This document shows, piece by piece, positions 43,950-56,761 of a DNA stretch of 64,000 nt. The stretch is from Sipunculus nudus. Taxonomy: Eukaryota; Annelida; Sipuncula; Golfingiida; Sipunculidae. The position numbers were made by a program, and so were the translations under genes. The stretch is taken from contig CM049311.1 in assembly GCA_026874595.1 (NCBI GenBank), positions 33,003,176 through 33,067,175 on the forward strand, in the 5' to 3' direction. The notes beneath the pieces are model-generated. The model did not search any database. It saw only the letters and a list, made by a program, of their open reading frames with translations, and was not told the origin of the DNA. The stretch's first letter is position 1. Each line of letters begins with the position of its first letter.

Positions 43950-43971
43950 GGGTGGGGGGGGGGGGGGGGGC
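43950..43971. repeat. Poly-G run
   Basis: G-rich tract followed by CATGCC. A matching C run occurs at 44105-44117 in the other polarity; the two may be ends of one element, but no terminal repeats were confirmed. Confidence 0.8.
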
Positions 43972-44319
43972 ATGCCCGCGAGCATACGAACTGCATACGA
44001 ACTGCATAATCACCAGTTACAAAATGCCATTTGCAAGATTCGCCTGACCAGATCGTCCGAATTGCCGCCAGATTTCCTTGTTGAACGTGTTTGGATTATT
44101 TTGACCCCCCCCCCCCCACATGTTTTAACACGTGGATATAAAGAAAATGGGCAGCCTGTTTATCGTGGGGTTCGCGTTTTCTGGTCTATTATATTAAAGG
44201 TTCAATTGATTATCTTTAGTAATCAGATATCAAAATATGCCTGTTTAAACACAATTCAATTGGTTATGAGTAGGGCGGTCCTCATATGGCCTACCTTTGG
44301 GCACGTCACATAGTAAGAA

Positions 44320-46120
44320 ATGTCATTCTTAGGACGGCAAACCCGCGAGAGATTAATTTAAGCCACTTCATGCTGTGATGTAAAGTCTTATCATGAAGTA
44401 CGCCGTATAAGGTGTGCTATACGCCACATCAGGACTTTAATTATAAGCAACATCAGGACTTGTATACCCACGCCCTCACGTGAAGGTCAACGTAGCAGCA
44501 ATGGAAAAAAAATGGAATATCTACAATCAGCCCAAATTTTGTTTAAACCCATATTAGACCCAAAAGGTATACATTATTTTATACCTGGTATTGTGTTCTT
44601 TATGGTGGTAAGCCCGTTTTTTTTATTTCATATTATATTTTAACATTTTAAAATTTTGATTTATTTTTAGAATGCCCACTATTTTAAGCACACAGTAAAA
44701 CTAATATTAAACTACATGACAATATCTGATAGTGTTTTTTTTCATGATTCAATAGTAAATTTTAAATTTTATTTTAATCAAGAAAGACGTCCAACAGAAC
44801 GGTAGACTGCAATCACTGCGTGCGTGCTCCCCAAATGTTTACGTGCAGCGCCATCTGTGGCAATAATTGGAAAACAGACAGGACAAGTACAGCAAGGAAA
44901 TATATCCAAAACTTGTATTCATTAAACATATGCCGGACTCTTTCAATTCAAAGTCAATTGCTACAGTACATACGAGCTGCGATGATATATAATATATTAT
45001 GGAAAGGTACGTCACAAACCTGACCATCTGATGCCAAATTTATCATACGTTTGTGTGTGAAAATAAAAATGGGTAAATTGTTATAACTTGTATGTACCAC
45101 TCAGCAGTCCAGTAGTTTATTATATTTGATTTTTATCAAATATTTCATTCAATCGCCCCAATTAAACGGACTAAATGTAAAACCTTGTTGAACTTTGCCC
45201 CTATATTGGAATATATATTAGGAGTTAAGCCTCGATATTCTATAGAAAATATCCCTAATTACTAGAAAACTGCGGTCGGAGTCGGACCAATAGAAGAAAT
45301 TGACCTTACATTTAAGTGCAGACAGGTGTTTCGTGGCACATGAAATTAACAAGTGTGTTGTAGGTTTCAGTGTCACAGCTGGGTCTGACCGCACGTCATT
45401 TTACAAGGCTTAGTGAAATTGATCACATCACCTTCTGTGTTACATTTCATTTATCGGTCATAGTCAGAGGTTATATTCAATAAATGGTTTGAACAATGTT
45501 AGAAAAATATCAATCTAGAAAAAAAGTAGTCATATAAAACAAAATTATAAACAAAAATAATATAAAAATCATAATAAAACGAAACATCTACTAATAAACA
45601 CATGTTTTTGCTTTTTTTACCTTTATATTTATAATGATATCAAGAGACTGTATGTAATTCCTTATTATTTAACAAGGCCATTGCTAAAACCAGTGTGTGT
45701 GTGTGTGTGTGTGTGTGTGATAGAGACAACCCAGGCCAAGACAATTAAAACTTGTACTCTCTCCCCATCCCCTCCCCCCTACGGAATATAACCGGAGCCT
45801 TTCGTGACCCATGTCTTAAACTTCAAAAATGTTTCGTTGTTTCATGTTTAATAGTGTAATCATCATGGCTGGAGACAAACAAAGCAAATATTAACAAAAC
45901 CAGAAACACATTAAATAATTCATATCCACTGAAAGCATTACAGACATATGGATATGTATAAGAAAAAAATAATCTTTAGATTTAATAAAGCTGCATATAT
46001 TCTAATGTAATTAAGATTATTCTAAATTATTTCAATACTGTCCATTTCTGTTTAGAATGTTGATAAGATTGATAAAAAAAGAACGTTGAGATGCAGGTAA
46101 AACACACCCTCACCCACACC
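44320..46120. other. Intergenic stretch
   Basis: No exon is supported. It contains a (GT)n run at 45693-45719 and general AT-rich sequence. Confidence 0.45.
45693..45719. repeat. (GT)n microsatellite
   Basis: Uninterrupted GT run of about 13 units. Confidence 0.95.
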
Positions 46121-46129
46121 ACAGGCGCT

Positions 46130-46315
46130 TGAATCCCTATTTATAATAAAGTCTTCATATCTCCAATGTTCTTAGAAATACTTTGACGGAATCAGGTTAA
46201 ACGACCAAATAATGAAACGGTCATACCATGCTATCACTTGTATCATATTACAAGTGATAGCATGGTATGGCCGTTTTATTATAAATAGGGATTCAAGCGC
46301 CTGTGCCCACACACA
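46130..46315. mobile_element. 186-bp foldback element with CCCACAC target duplication
   Basis: The termini CACAGGCGCTTGAATCCC and GGGATTCAAGCGCCTGTG are exact reverse complements, extending inward through TATTTATAATA. Flanks 46123-46129 and 46316-46322 are both CCCACAC. A second internal hairpin (AAACGGTCATACCATGCTAT / ATAGCATGGTATGGCCGTTT) has a 26-bp stem and a 10-base loop. The 7-bp duplication could be 8 bp with one mismatch. It is non-autonomous, and its transcript would fold strongly. Confidence 0.85.
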
Positions 46316-46531
46316 CAGCCACACAAACACACACCGATCCAGACACCCGCACAAAACCTGTAATTGATAAAGCCGTAATTTAATCAGCGTTTAAAACGCA
46401 ATGTGAGAATATTTTTTACATGCAGCAATTACTTGACCAAAGGAGTAACATTATTTATTAGTATACGGATATGCAATATAAATGGCAGAAAACATATTTG
46501 TCATAAATCACATCGGCCAGAAGACGTCAAG

Positions 46532-47094
46532 GGGCGGATCCAAGGGGGTGGTCGATTAGGGCTGTAACCCTCCCCTAATTATTCACCAGTGTATTCAGTG
46601 GCGTCAGTTTATATACAAGGGTGGGGGGAGGTAAATCAGGTTATATATATATGTATTGTACATATGTATATATGTATCTTTCATCGTCTGTGCATCACAT
46701 TTTAACTATATTAAAATTAAATGTAAGGTTTTTAAAATAAAATACCGGCATTATGTTTCCAGTATCGATTAATTCTAACCAGGTGTAGATATATAATATG
46801 TTATAATAAGCTCAGAAATGGATATAATGTAAAAAAAAATCTATTTATGTTCATATATATCATTTCCGATATACAAATATTATTCTCTGCATTGGAGTGG
46901 GGTGATGACAGTGACCCTCCTTCCTCCTTGATGACCCCCCCCCCCCCCCCCCTCTGTATCGACGTCCTTGAGTATACCCCGATTTTTCAGGCCAAATCCT
47001 CCATCTTCCAGGGTCTGTGCATGTGGAATTTATTTCAGTGAATGCTTTCTGAACGGTTGACCCCACCCGAACCAAAATCCTGGATCCGCCCCAG
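46532..47094. mobile_element. Outer MITE interrupted by a hAT-type MITE
   Basis: GGGGCGGATCCAAGGGGGTGG at the left and a diverged inverse (CCACCC … ATCCTGGATCCGCCCC) at the right enclose a short body. The body is split by the 46596-46970 element. The two outer halves together are about 190 bases. It ends four bases before a TATATATTT box upstream of Ig gene 2. Confidence 0.6.
46596..46970. mobile_element. hAT-type MITE copy (nested)
   Basis: It begins CAGTGGCGTCAGTTTATATA and ends TATCGACGTCCTTG. It shares the body order with the 59111 copy: G run, TA tract, AAGGTTTTTAAAATAAAAT, TTAATTCTAACCAGG, AAATATTATTCTCTG, C run. The flanks AGTGTATT and AGTATACC are only partly alike, so the 8-bp duplication has decayed. 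Confidence 0.75.
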
Positions 47095-47097
47095 GGA

Positions 47098-47106
47098 TAT
47101 ATATTT
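47098..47106 (+). promoter_or_regulatory. Candidate TATA box of Ig gene 2
   Basis: TATATATTT lies 90 bases upstream of the start codon, directly after the outer MITE end. A start site about 30 bases downstream (about 47128) would leave a 60-base leader. Confidence 0.3.
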
Positions 47107-47187
47107 GGCGGGCTGTGGGTCCCTGGCTGACAGCAACACAGCACAGCCCGAACTGAGTACAGTGCTGACGTACCTGTAGACACAACC

Positions 47188-47227
47188 ATGGAACACTTCA
47201 CGCTCAGCACATTAGCTCTAGTCTTGG
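47188..47227 (+). CDS. Ig gene 2 exon 1 (signal peptide)
   Basis: ATG in an ACAACCATGG context opens [13 protein letters not shown] and ends in phase 1 at a GTAGGT donor. A hydrophobic h-region and absence of charges after His make this a good signal peptide start. Confidence 0.88.
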
Positions 47228-47757
47228 GTAGGTGATTAATTATGGTGTATAATGTGTAATATACAATTTGTCAATTAGAATCGTAACACATATGCAAATA
47301 ATGCATGTTTAAGGTCTGGGTATTTTTTATGGAGGATGTGGCTATCTTTAGCATTTTTGCTACCTGTGCAAGAAAGATACCTTTCTACCTGTAAAAGTTA
47401 TATATAACCTGCACTCTACACATACAAATAGCACACAGGGTGAATAACAACCGGCAGCAGATACTCGGCCTTTGAGTGGCGATATACGTGAAAAGAATGC
47501 TTGACTGTTTGGGAACCCTGGGAAAACATATTTATTGTAATATGCGTATTATAATGTATATGTGTATATATTTATGCATATATATACACATAAATATATA
47601 TATATATATATACATATATATATAAACATATATATTTATATATATGTAAATACATATATACGTCAATATTTAAATATGAGACGATATATTTTATATATAT
47701 ACATGCATATATTATATAAATAATTTTATGTATATATATATATAAGTATATATATAA

Positions 47758-47794
<37 letters not shown>

Positions 47795-49248
47795 CGTCCA
47801 CATAGTTTAATTAAAGCTATCTGTATGAGTGGATTTGCAGGTGTATAGCACTGCGTCGATCAATCTAAGCCAATCATTAATCGAAAATCGAATCGGGAAT
47901 GGCTTAATTATTAGTTTCAAACCTTTTCGTCTTTTAATACACACCTTAGGACAGAAAACAACATGAATGATGTAGTAGGCATTGTGATATCACAAGTAAG
48001 GCCAGCATATAAATATAATGATAATGCGGTAATGCGTGAAAGGTTTTTTATTATTACTTGGTCCAGTAAGATTAATATTTATATATTTATACTAAAATAC
48101 TTTATAATGCTCATCCTAGCATCATCTAAGAAGAAAACTTTGCTCTCCGATAAATATTAAGATTTTTTTGTTTGCAACTATTGAATTGAGAATTGAATCA
48201 AAGCCCTGATGGGATGCATATAATACATATATTTGATATATTGTCATATGATAAAACAGCAAAATTTTATTAATAGGAAAGATTTAATGAAACAGTCCAG
48301 GGATGGTTTACTCATGACATATTGAGTATGTGTTTTGACTGGGGGAGGGGGGTCTAGGAATTCAGAACGCCATGGAAGCAACTAGAATCCTTACTAAACT
48401 AACTTTAGATATATTTCGACAGTTATATGGTAAAGTATGGAAAAGACATTTATGGGAAATAGTTATAGGAATCCGTTGTAAATTCATATTTCGTAACTGA
48501 AAGATAAAAATCGTCAATGATTTTAAGTACAACCTAAAATACCGTCAAATATACTGTAGAGAATATGCCTAAAATATTGACCGAGTAAATTCATTCTAAC
48601 GTGTACATCACGCTGATAGGTCAAGGTAACGGCCGGATGGGTTACACTTATTCTTTGTACAAGGTTAAGTTAAAATGGTGTTCCTGCAACAGGAACCAGC
48701 ATACATTGTATGTGTCTTAAAAATTCATTTATTTGTATGTTCTATATATGACAGGTATCCATTGTGATACCTGTCGCTATGATATCATTGAAGTAACGGC
48801 TATTATCTCAAATGTAGATGTAAAGTGCCTGTACTAGGAAACATCCTGCCAGGACACTGCTCGTATAACAAGATAGTCAGCCGTGGGTTGTTAACGATAT
48901 AGACCTATGCAGTCAATTATTTGTTCCGTGTGTGTCAGAATTCACCAGAACTACCGAACAGAAGTTTATTATTCCTGTAAACGGAGCAAAATGCACTGGC
49001 AGGCATGCCATCACTGTTTTTCCTGTCAGTGGTCAATTTTTATTATGTGTATTTAAATCTGTACTTGTATAACCTTCATTCTTCTGTTATTGGCACATAC
49101 ATGTTCTACTACTGCTACTACTACTGCCACTGCTACTGATGCTAGTTTTACTACTACTGCAACTACTACCAATGAATAATTATATTAATAATAATAATTA
49201 TGATTATTTTTTAAAAACAACAACAAAAACAACAGCAACAACAACAAC

Positions 49249-49302
<54 letters not shown>

Positions 49303-52300
49303 TATAATAATTTTAGTATTTATACAAATTCCCAAATATTAAGACTAGCGGTAGCACACACCCACACGCACAACTATACATACACAACCAACATTCTTCT
49401 CGAAAGCTAATCGCTGTACTTCTCCTAAACCCGATTAATGTGAATATTTTACATAACTAGTATGTACGTTATTTTTCAAATGAAACATGTTAATTTTTGT
49501 ATAATGGTAAAATGACAATCATGTATTCAGCATAATTACAAATCGATTTCACTTGTTCAGGTTCTTTGGTGTGTGTGCACGGCGGGGAGATTGAGTTCAC
49601 GACTGGTCGTGACACCATACATGAAGACTACAAACTAAATACCTACTACCCGGAGGGCTTTAACTTCAGTCTGCTCTGCCGGTTAAAGCGGGTCGGAACA
49701 TATGTTGAGTGGACATGGACAAGCTTTGAAGATAACATTGAACATCTCCTGACCAAGGAGGGACGACTGCTGCCCCCTGTCGCCGTTCAGGTGAAGCGTC
49801 GTTTCCAGTTCACGGACCAATCCACAGATGATATGTTCGTCAAGATTCTGCGAGTACGAGGTATGACGTCAAAGTCTATATCAGTTCTTACTAGAATTCT
49901 GCATTCGGAGGAATGCAAGCCTCCGCCATGTAAGCATTAACTGATTACATTTGTGAATATATTCCTTGATGACGCTCCTGAATCCGGATCATTCTCAGAA
50001 TCTGATCAATTCTTTATTGACCCATTCCCGAAATGCAAGGGAAATTCTATTAGATTCCGTTCATGATTGCATGTGTGATGTCTAAATAAATCCACACACT
50101 CACATACCCAAACATACACACACAACTACATAACACGACTCGTAATGAATTCATAACCTCCTGGCGGAGGCGATTAGCGCATTTTAGACAAGCTTAGTTA
50201 GTCTACTGCCAAATAACAATAACCAGCCCCAGAATTTACTTTATTGTTTACAGTTGCGATGGATCAATATATCTCCACCAGAGGTCGCCACCGGTGATTT
50301 TGCGAAAGTAAAAGTAAAAACCAAGTAAAAACAAGCAGCTAGGTATTCAGCGCTTCTTGTCAATGCAGAACTGAATTCAGTGTGTCTCGATTGTTCCAGT
50401 GTGTCTTTCCCGGGATGTAACCGCTAATTAAGGGTGGGTCATTCAGGCACCGGGTATTTGAGGTAAAAAGTTTATGACGCAGCATTACGCATGTAATAGG
50501 TCACCTGTCCTGTGACGTGGTAATATGTAAATATCAGGGATTCCTGTCATTTAATTGATAAGCCTTTAATATAAGCTGATTCAACAATAAACTGACCTAC
50601 GTTCAGTTTTACATTTTAATGGACGCTATAATACACCAAGACTTCCGAGTTAAGCCTAAGGGGGAAAATTACTGTTCTTTGGGATCACCGCTTCTTTCTT
50701 TGCAATCAGAAGGAGCACACTGCGAAGACTCGGGACTCGCAAGGGTACGACTCTTCTGTTAAGGGTTTGTGGGCGTCACAATCTGACCCTCAATATGCAC
50801 TGTGGCTTCTATATACATAGGCGGCGTAGGTATAAATGTAGTGAAGCGGTAAATTAGTCCGATCAAGTACATATTGCATAGGAATAGTTCAAGGCATATT
50901 ACATAAACGTTGATGATTTTGTGGTAACAATTGACGCAATAAGTAATATTTTGTAAACATGAGCATGTGAAATGTAAAAAGATGTTTCCTTGAAATGTAA
51001 CAACTTTTTATAATAATAAATGGTACTGTATGTCTTTGATTTTGGAGTGATTGGACAGCTATAAGCTTAGGATAACTTAGCAGGATTTTATTTATATTGT
51101 TCAGCTGTTTTTCCCTTCATCCGTTTTTAATAGGAGTGTGAAGTAGTTGTGTATTTTGACCCCAGATGTCAGCATATACGGCAGTATCCCACATACCCCG
51201 GAAGCCTTAGGGTCAAGCAAGCGAGTCCGAGTCCAGGACCCTCGATTCCGAGTCCCTAAAAATGTGGACTCGTGTCCTATATATCACTGGTCCGGAACCC
51301 CTGGACCCCTCCCCTGCATGTATCCGCTTCTGAGATCATGTTTTATTTGACATATTTTAGTGGAACATGTAATTACTATATATAAAATATTATTTGTAAT
51401 AATTGGCATTGTTTTCCGGTCCAGGGGACCTTTTTATTAAGATTTCGTTTTAGTCTTCCTGGATTCGAATCTCTCCTTTGCAAAGTCTTAGATCCGTCCA
51501 TGATAATAACCTTTTACCAAGTCTTATCTCAGATACTATAAGTCAGTATTATCTGAGCTCATCAAACCTCAAAACTGACCATGTAAAAGAAAAAACGACA
51601 AAAAAAAAAAAGGTTTATTCATTATTTGTAATAATTGGCATTGTTTTCCGGTCCAGGGGACCTTTTTATTAAGATTTCGTTTTAGTCTTCCTGGATTCGA
51701 ATCTCTCCTTTGCAAAGTCTTAGATCCGTCCATGATAATAACCTTTTACCAAGTCTTATCTCAGATACTATAAGTCAGTATTATCTGAGCTCATCAAACC
51801 TCAAAACTGACCATGTAAAAGAAAAAACGACAAAAAAAAAGGTTTATTCATTTTATTCTAACACTTTAGCAGACCATGCATATTGATTACAACGGATTTA
51901 CGAGTAGATAGAACTTGCACTCTGGAAATGTCGGATCGCATTTGCATTTAAGCTCAGAGCGAGCTGCCAGTAAATCTGCTTTTTTATTCTTATTTTCATT
52001 GAGTTATAAGCTTCTGATATCCAGGTACAAATGCACGTGCCCTTTGTGAGTGCTATCCCAGTATTATTTTATTTAGAATAATGTAATAATAATGTTAACT
52101 AGAATTTGCACTCAGAGAGGGTAGACCTCTGGCAATGCAGCTCATTACCCCCATATGGCTTTGTCAAAAATGTAATATTTTTCCATAAAAAAATCCTGGA
52201 TCCAGGTGGTTAATGGATCACCTCCAGAATTTAATCAATTTGTACCTTTTTATCTTCTGAAAATTTCATCAAAATCCATAACTTTTTGAGAAATGCTGCT

Positions 52301-54907
52301 GACAGACAGACAGACAAATCAACGCCGCCAAAAACATGTAACCCTCGCCTTTTGGCGGGGATAATAATACTAATATGATATTAAATAGCATATTTTAGTT
52401 GATTGGATTCGGCAGAAACATAAAATTAGTTATATTTTACAATACGCACACATAAATTCAACAAGAAAGCCAAATAACGAAGGCTTTAATTTGCACCGAC
52501 ACAAGCATTTGTGGCCCATTATCAGAGCGACTTACCTCCGTAAAATTAAGGCTGTCATGTGCATATACGCATAGGGGCGCACACATGGTTTTGGAGCAAT
52601 TATGAAGGCGTATGCGCAGAAGTGCATACGTACCTGACTCCATAATAACCATCAGAAGAATAATAAACGTCAGCGTGGTTGTTGTCTAGATCATGGTTCT
52701 ATATAGCTATAGATAGGGAATAAATCAACTGTACTTTTGACGTTTGCTCTTTTCCGTTTATAGGAGATGTTACAAAGCCCACATGTAAAGCCCTTATGCT
52801 AACTATTCGTCCCCATATGGAAATTTAAAATGGCTGTCTGCGAGCAAAATTTACTTTGTAAGAAGTGCACAGTGCCATTTATATATACTTATATTAAAAT
52901 TTATTTTGATTATCTATTCGCTCAGCTGTTTCAGACTTTCTTGCAATTCTAATTTTCTCTTGTATCTATAGTTGATTTCATCATCGGAGTCGGATTTTAC
53001 TGACTATTATTTTTTTTACATAAATACATGTATGTAATATGTAATATAAACAAGACCTGGGAAATAAATAACTCTTCATTTCATGTTTAGACAAATATAC
53101 ATGCACCTCAAGTAATGTAGTTTAATGTTCCATTCAAAATCTAGTCCAGCTAACCTGTTCCATTTTGTGATACTTTAAATATAATTATAATAAGTATTGT
53201 CTAGACATACCAATATGTTTCGAGATGTTAGGATACTTATTTATAAGCTTTGTTGACATATTTCATGTAAAACATGATAAGTTCCTTTTTCAAGAAAAGA
53301 AACATTTTCAGGTAAAATCGCTTGATCTCGAAAAGCACACCATAACTTTAAACGAATCAATAAAAAACGTTCTGTATATTTTTTTTACGAAGAGCGGGGA
53401 ACGAATAAAGTCAGTAGTTGAGTTAACAGGTGTACAAATCATTTGACATGATAGGAATATATTGCTTAAAGTTCCACAAGCATATTATTGCGTCTATTTG
53501 TAAGAAACATGTGTTTTTTATTGGATTAGAAATTGTCAGAAATTCAGTCTCTGTAAGACTAAAGTACATGAAGCCGTTCTTGTCCTCCCTACCGTACTCC
53601 GGTTTTTCTATCTGTCTGTCTGTCTGTCTGTATGTTTGACGCCAAAATATATAATAAAAATAATAAACACTAAGCAGTTGACCTAGGTCACAAACATTGT
53701 CAGGGTTATTTTTTTTTATGAATTTCCGGTTTTTTAGATATTGTGGTTAAGGTTTCCATTCATTAAATGACAATTGGCGATTGTATACTCCCTCTCTCAG
53801 CGGTATCAAGTTCAGTCAAGGTACTCATTTTATTTACAGGAATTAAAGCTATGACACCCATTCTGCGTGACACAAAACACTGGAAAGACTGCCATCTTGG
53901 CATTGAAGGCGGACTACAGTTTAATATTATCCAGAAACTGGATTCGGTTCCAGATCTATTAGAGTAGGACCGAGATTATGTGGAGCCCTACCCGAAGTAA
54001 ATTTTACAAGTGGAAATGTACTGTAGTTTTTGAGGTTAAGCTCCGGACAGACATACATAGACAGTATATATAATTATATACATACAAAAATGCATATATA
54101 CATGCATACATACAGACAAACCGAATTGCAATACCCTCACCCTGTTCTTCATGGATCAAATAACAATGGTTTACCTAAAGTTTCTTCATTATTAATTACG
54201 GTATCAACGCTTCTGCTATTTCAGCGCCATCTGATGTCCATTCAGGGAATCTCAACGTATAAATAAGACGTTAATTCAGAATTATTCAAAATTATATTTT
54301 CATAAAATATAACATATTGCAAATGTGAGTAGTTTTTCACTGCAACGAAGTGGAAGATAATGCGAGCTATTGATTAATAAAAATGAGACATATTCAAAAA
54401 GTCCATTTTGGTAAAAGTTTAAAAACTAGATGGGGCTGTGAAGCATAAGTGGTTTTAACCTAAATAACAATATTGGTGTTCAGCGGTACACCATTGGATG
54501 TTATTCAGATGCAAAGCCATGGGAAAGCGGAAGTTTTGCCTGTCGGACTTCCGGTCAACAGGGGGAGCCAGAATCAGCCGTCAAAAGCATCAACATCGCT
54601 GGTAAGAATAAAGTTAGAATCTTAATACATACGCAGTTTCATGAACCTAGTGTATCGTAAGATATGTCATAAACTATATCATGAAGGTTTTTTTGCTGGT
54701 GACCTACTTGTTTGATCTTTCTTTACGGACAGGTACATGTTACATGGCTTGCTGCTTGACCAATTTACATTTAAAGTAGAAAGGATAGAAAAAGGATTAT
54801 ATTTATATATAAATTTTTATAATTATAATATATTTATATATAATATTTATAATTATAATATATATATAATTAACATATATGAATATACTTATATAATATA
54901 TATATAC

Positions 54908-54969
<62 letters not shown>

Positions 54970-55944
54970 GAGCCCGCTTATTTTCATGTCGGTTGTACAT
55001 GCTTATATTATGCTAATAACCGGGATGTGATATCTTGCGGGCTACAACATCGATGTCGATGTCCTTTTTAGGCATCGAATAAGCCTTATGTCTCACATAA
55101 TATTAAATAAATCATCAATAAAAAGGAAACAGAAACGTTAATTTTGCCAACAGAAAGTGACGTAGCGTCTGGGTCACCAGGTCAAATGTCTGGAAATATG
55201 CGGCACAGTTATAACGTTTTGCGAAGGCAAACTATCTCACTAGATAATTCTTGCACTTTCCTGACTCTTACATCTTATTTTCCGGATGTTTTATTAATGA
55301 CCGAAACTTCCATGATCGTCTTTATGATAAGACTGCATGTTCGGGCAGCGGGCATCGTCAAATGATTGTCAAGTTTCACGGCGATTAAGGTTTTGATCGG
55401 GTATCTCTTCCAGTGCTTTCAAAACCTCGGGCTTTTCGTGGAACCTTAAAGGAGATTTCCAGCCGTTAACACCGTTAACAGCTCGTTCTTCATATCATGT
55501 CGTCGAAACGTCACTGAGGTGTAAACTGCGGCCTTGCAAAGGTCAGGAGTTCATCATGTATGGCATGTGATCACAAACATCGCCTTTGTTAACGTACGAA
55601 GAAAAGCAATGATCTGGATTCGCGTGGTTTCTTAGAACATAAATTAACTAAGTGCCGGTGAGTAACCCGCATGCATCACTGCACTTGCCTGCCGCGCACA
55701 GGAGGGAGGTGAAATTGTTTGATACGCCTGACCAATAACAGGCTCTTGGCCTCACTGATGTTCGTGTCGACTTTGGATGTGATATTAACTTCGAACTGTA
55801 ATCACTGCCAAGGGTTCCAAACATGACAATTAACGAGTTTATGACAATATTCCATGATATATAACGGTCAGATTTACTATTGTATATAAAGAAAATGGTT
55901 TGGGATTTTCTATTAACCGATATGACACTAAGTGGGCTTGACTG

Positions 55945-56017
<73 letters not shown>

Positions 56018-56702
56018 TCACATTTCTACAGTCATGAATATAAAATATATGTTAATCTGTTAAAATTATGACGAAGAAAAAAGTTGTAGCAGACTACTAT
56101 ACAAGTGTGAGTTCAAGCACAAAATGGATATCATGGTCTATGAAAATCATTAGTGGTATTCCAACTGAAGCAATTTTTTTCACTTGTCTTTTAAACATTG
56201 GCCTTGATAACATTATATATACACAATATACATACTCTATATATATGCATAAATGTAATTGAAACCCCTATAATATTGTTATGCCAGGTAATGGTACAAT
56301 TAAATGAAAGTAACAGCTCCATATATAGTGCCATCATATAGTTTCCATCTGTTACTTTTATTGTTTTACTGTTGATTGATTATTACACTGTCTGTTTAAT
56401 ACTGCATTGACTTACGTCATGTACCATGTGTCTGCTTTTGATAAATATGAAGGTTTATTAGTAAAATGTTTCAATTTGCAAAATTTATTAAAAACATATA
56501 AACATATGGGTTTCGTGTATCTATGTTATTAATTATGTGGGTCTATGTTTAATATTACTTTGAACAACGGATGCTTCAACTGGGAAAATTAGTGAAGTAC
56601 TAACAATAGCAGGGCAACTTTACATAATACTACATAATATAGAGTTGGAAGTGGACTCTCGTATACAGTTGGTCCCGCTTTAATACGGCGTAACTGTACC
56701 TT

Positions 56703-56761
<59 letters not shown>

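Larger units (their letters stand above)
47228..49560 (+). other. Ig gene 2 intron 1
   Basis: It holds a degenerate TA-rich zone (47560-47790, ending in a clean TA array) and a ~56-base (TAA/AAT)n array at about 49248-49303. No other exon is supported. Confidence 0.6.
49861..54508 (+). other. Ig gene 2 intron 2 (4.6 kb)
   Basis: It contains the inverted relative (50690-50850) of the 35640 repeat, a 232-bp tandem duplication (51391-51853), an old dispersed repeat with GACAGACAGACAGAC (about 52090-52370) and a TCTG run (53609-53630). No exon is supported. Confidence 0.6.
54602..56761 (+). other. Ig gene 2 intron 3
   Basis: It has TA-rich zones at 54790-54966 and 55948-56014 and a clean TA array at 56705-56757 adjoining the acceptor. 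Between 55140 and 55830 the sequence is less AT-rich, with minus-strand fragments such as [20 protein letters not shown]. These look protein-like but contain stops, so this may be a decayed element or gene fragment. Confidence 0.5.

Noticed and set aside
49139-49342. Frame over the AAT array
   Set aside because: A trinucleotide repeat without coding support.
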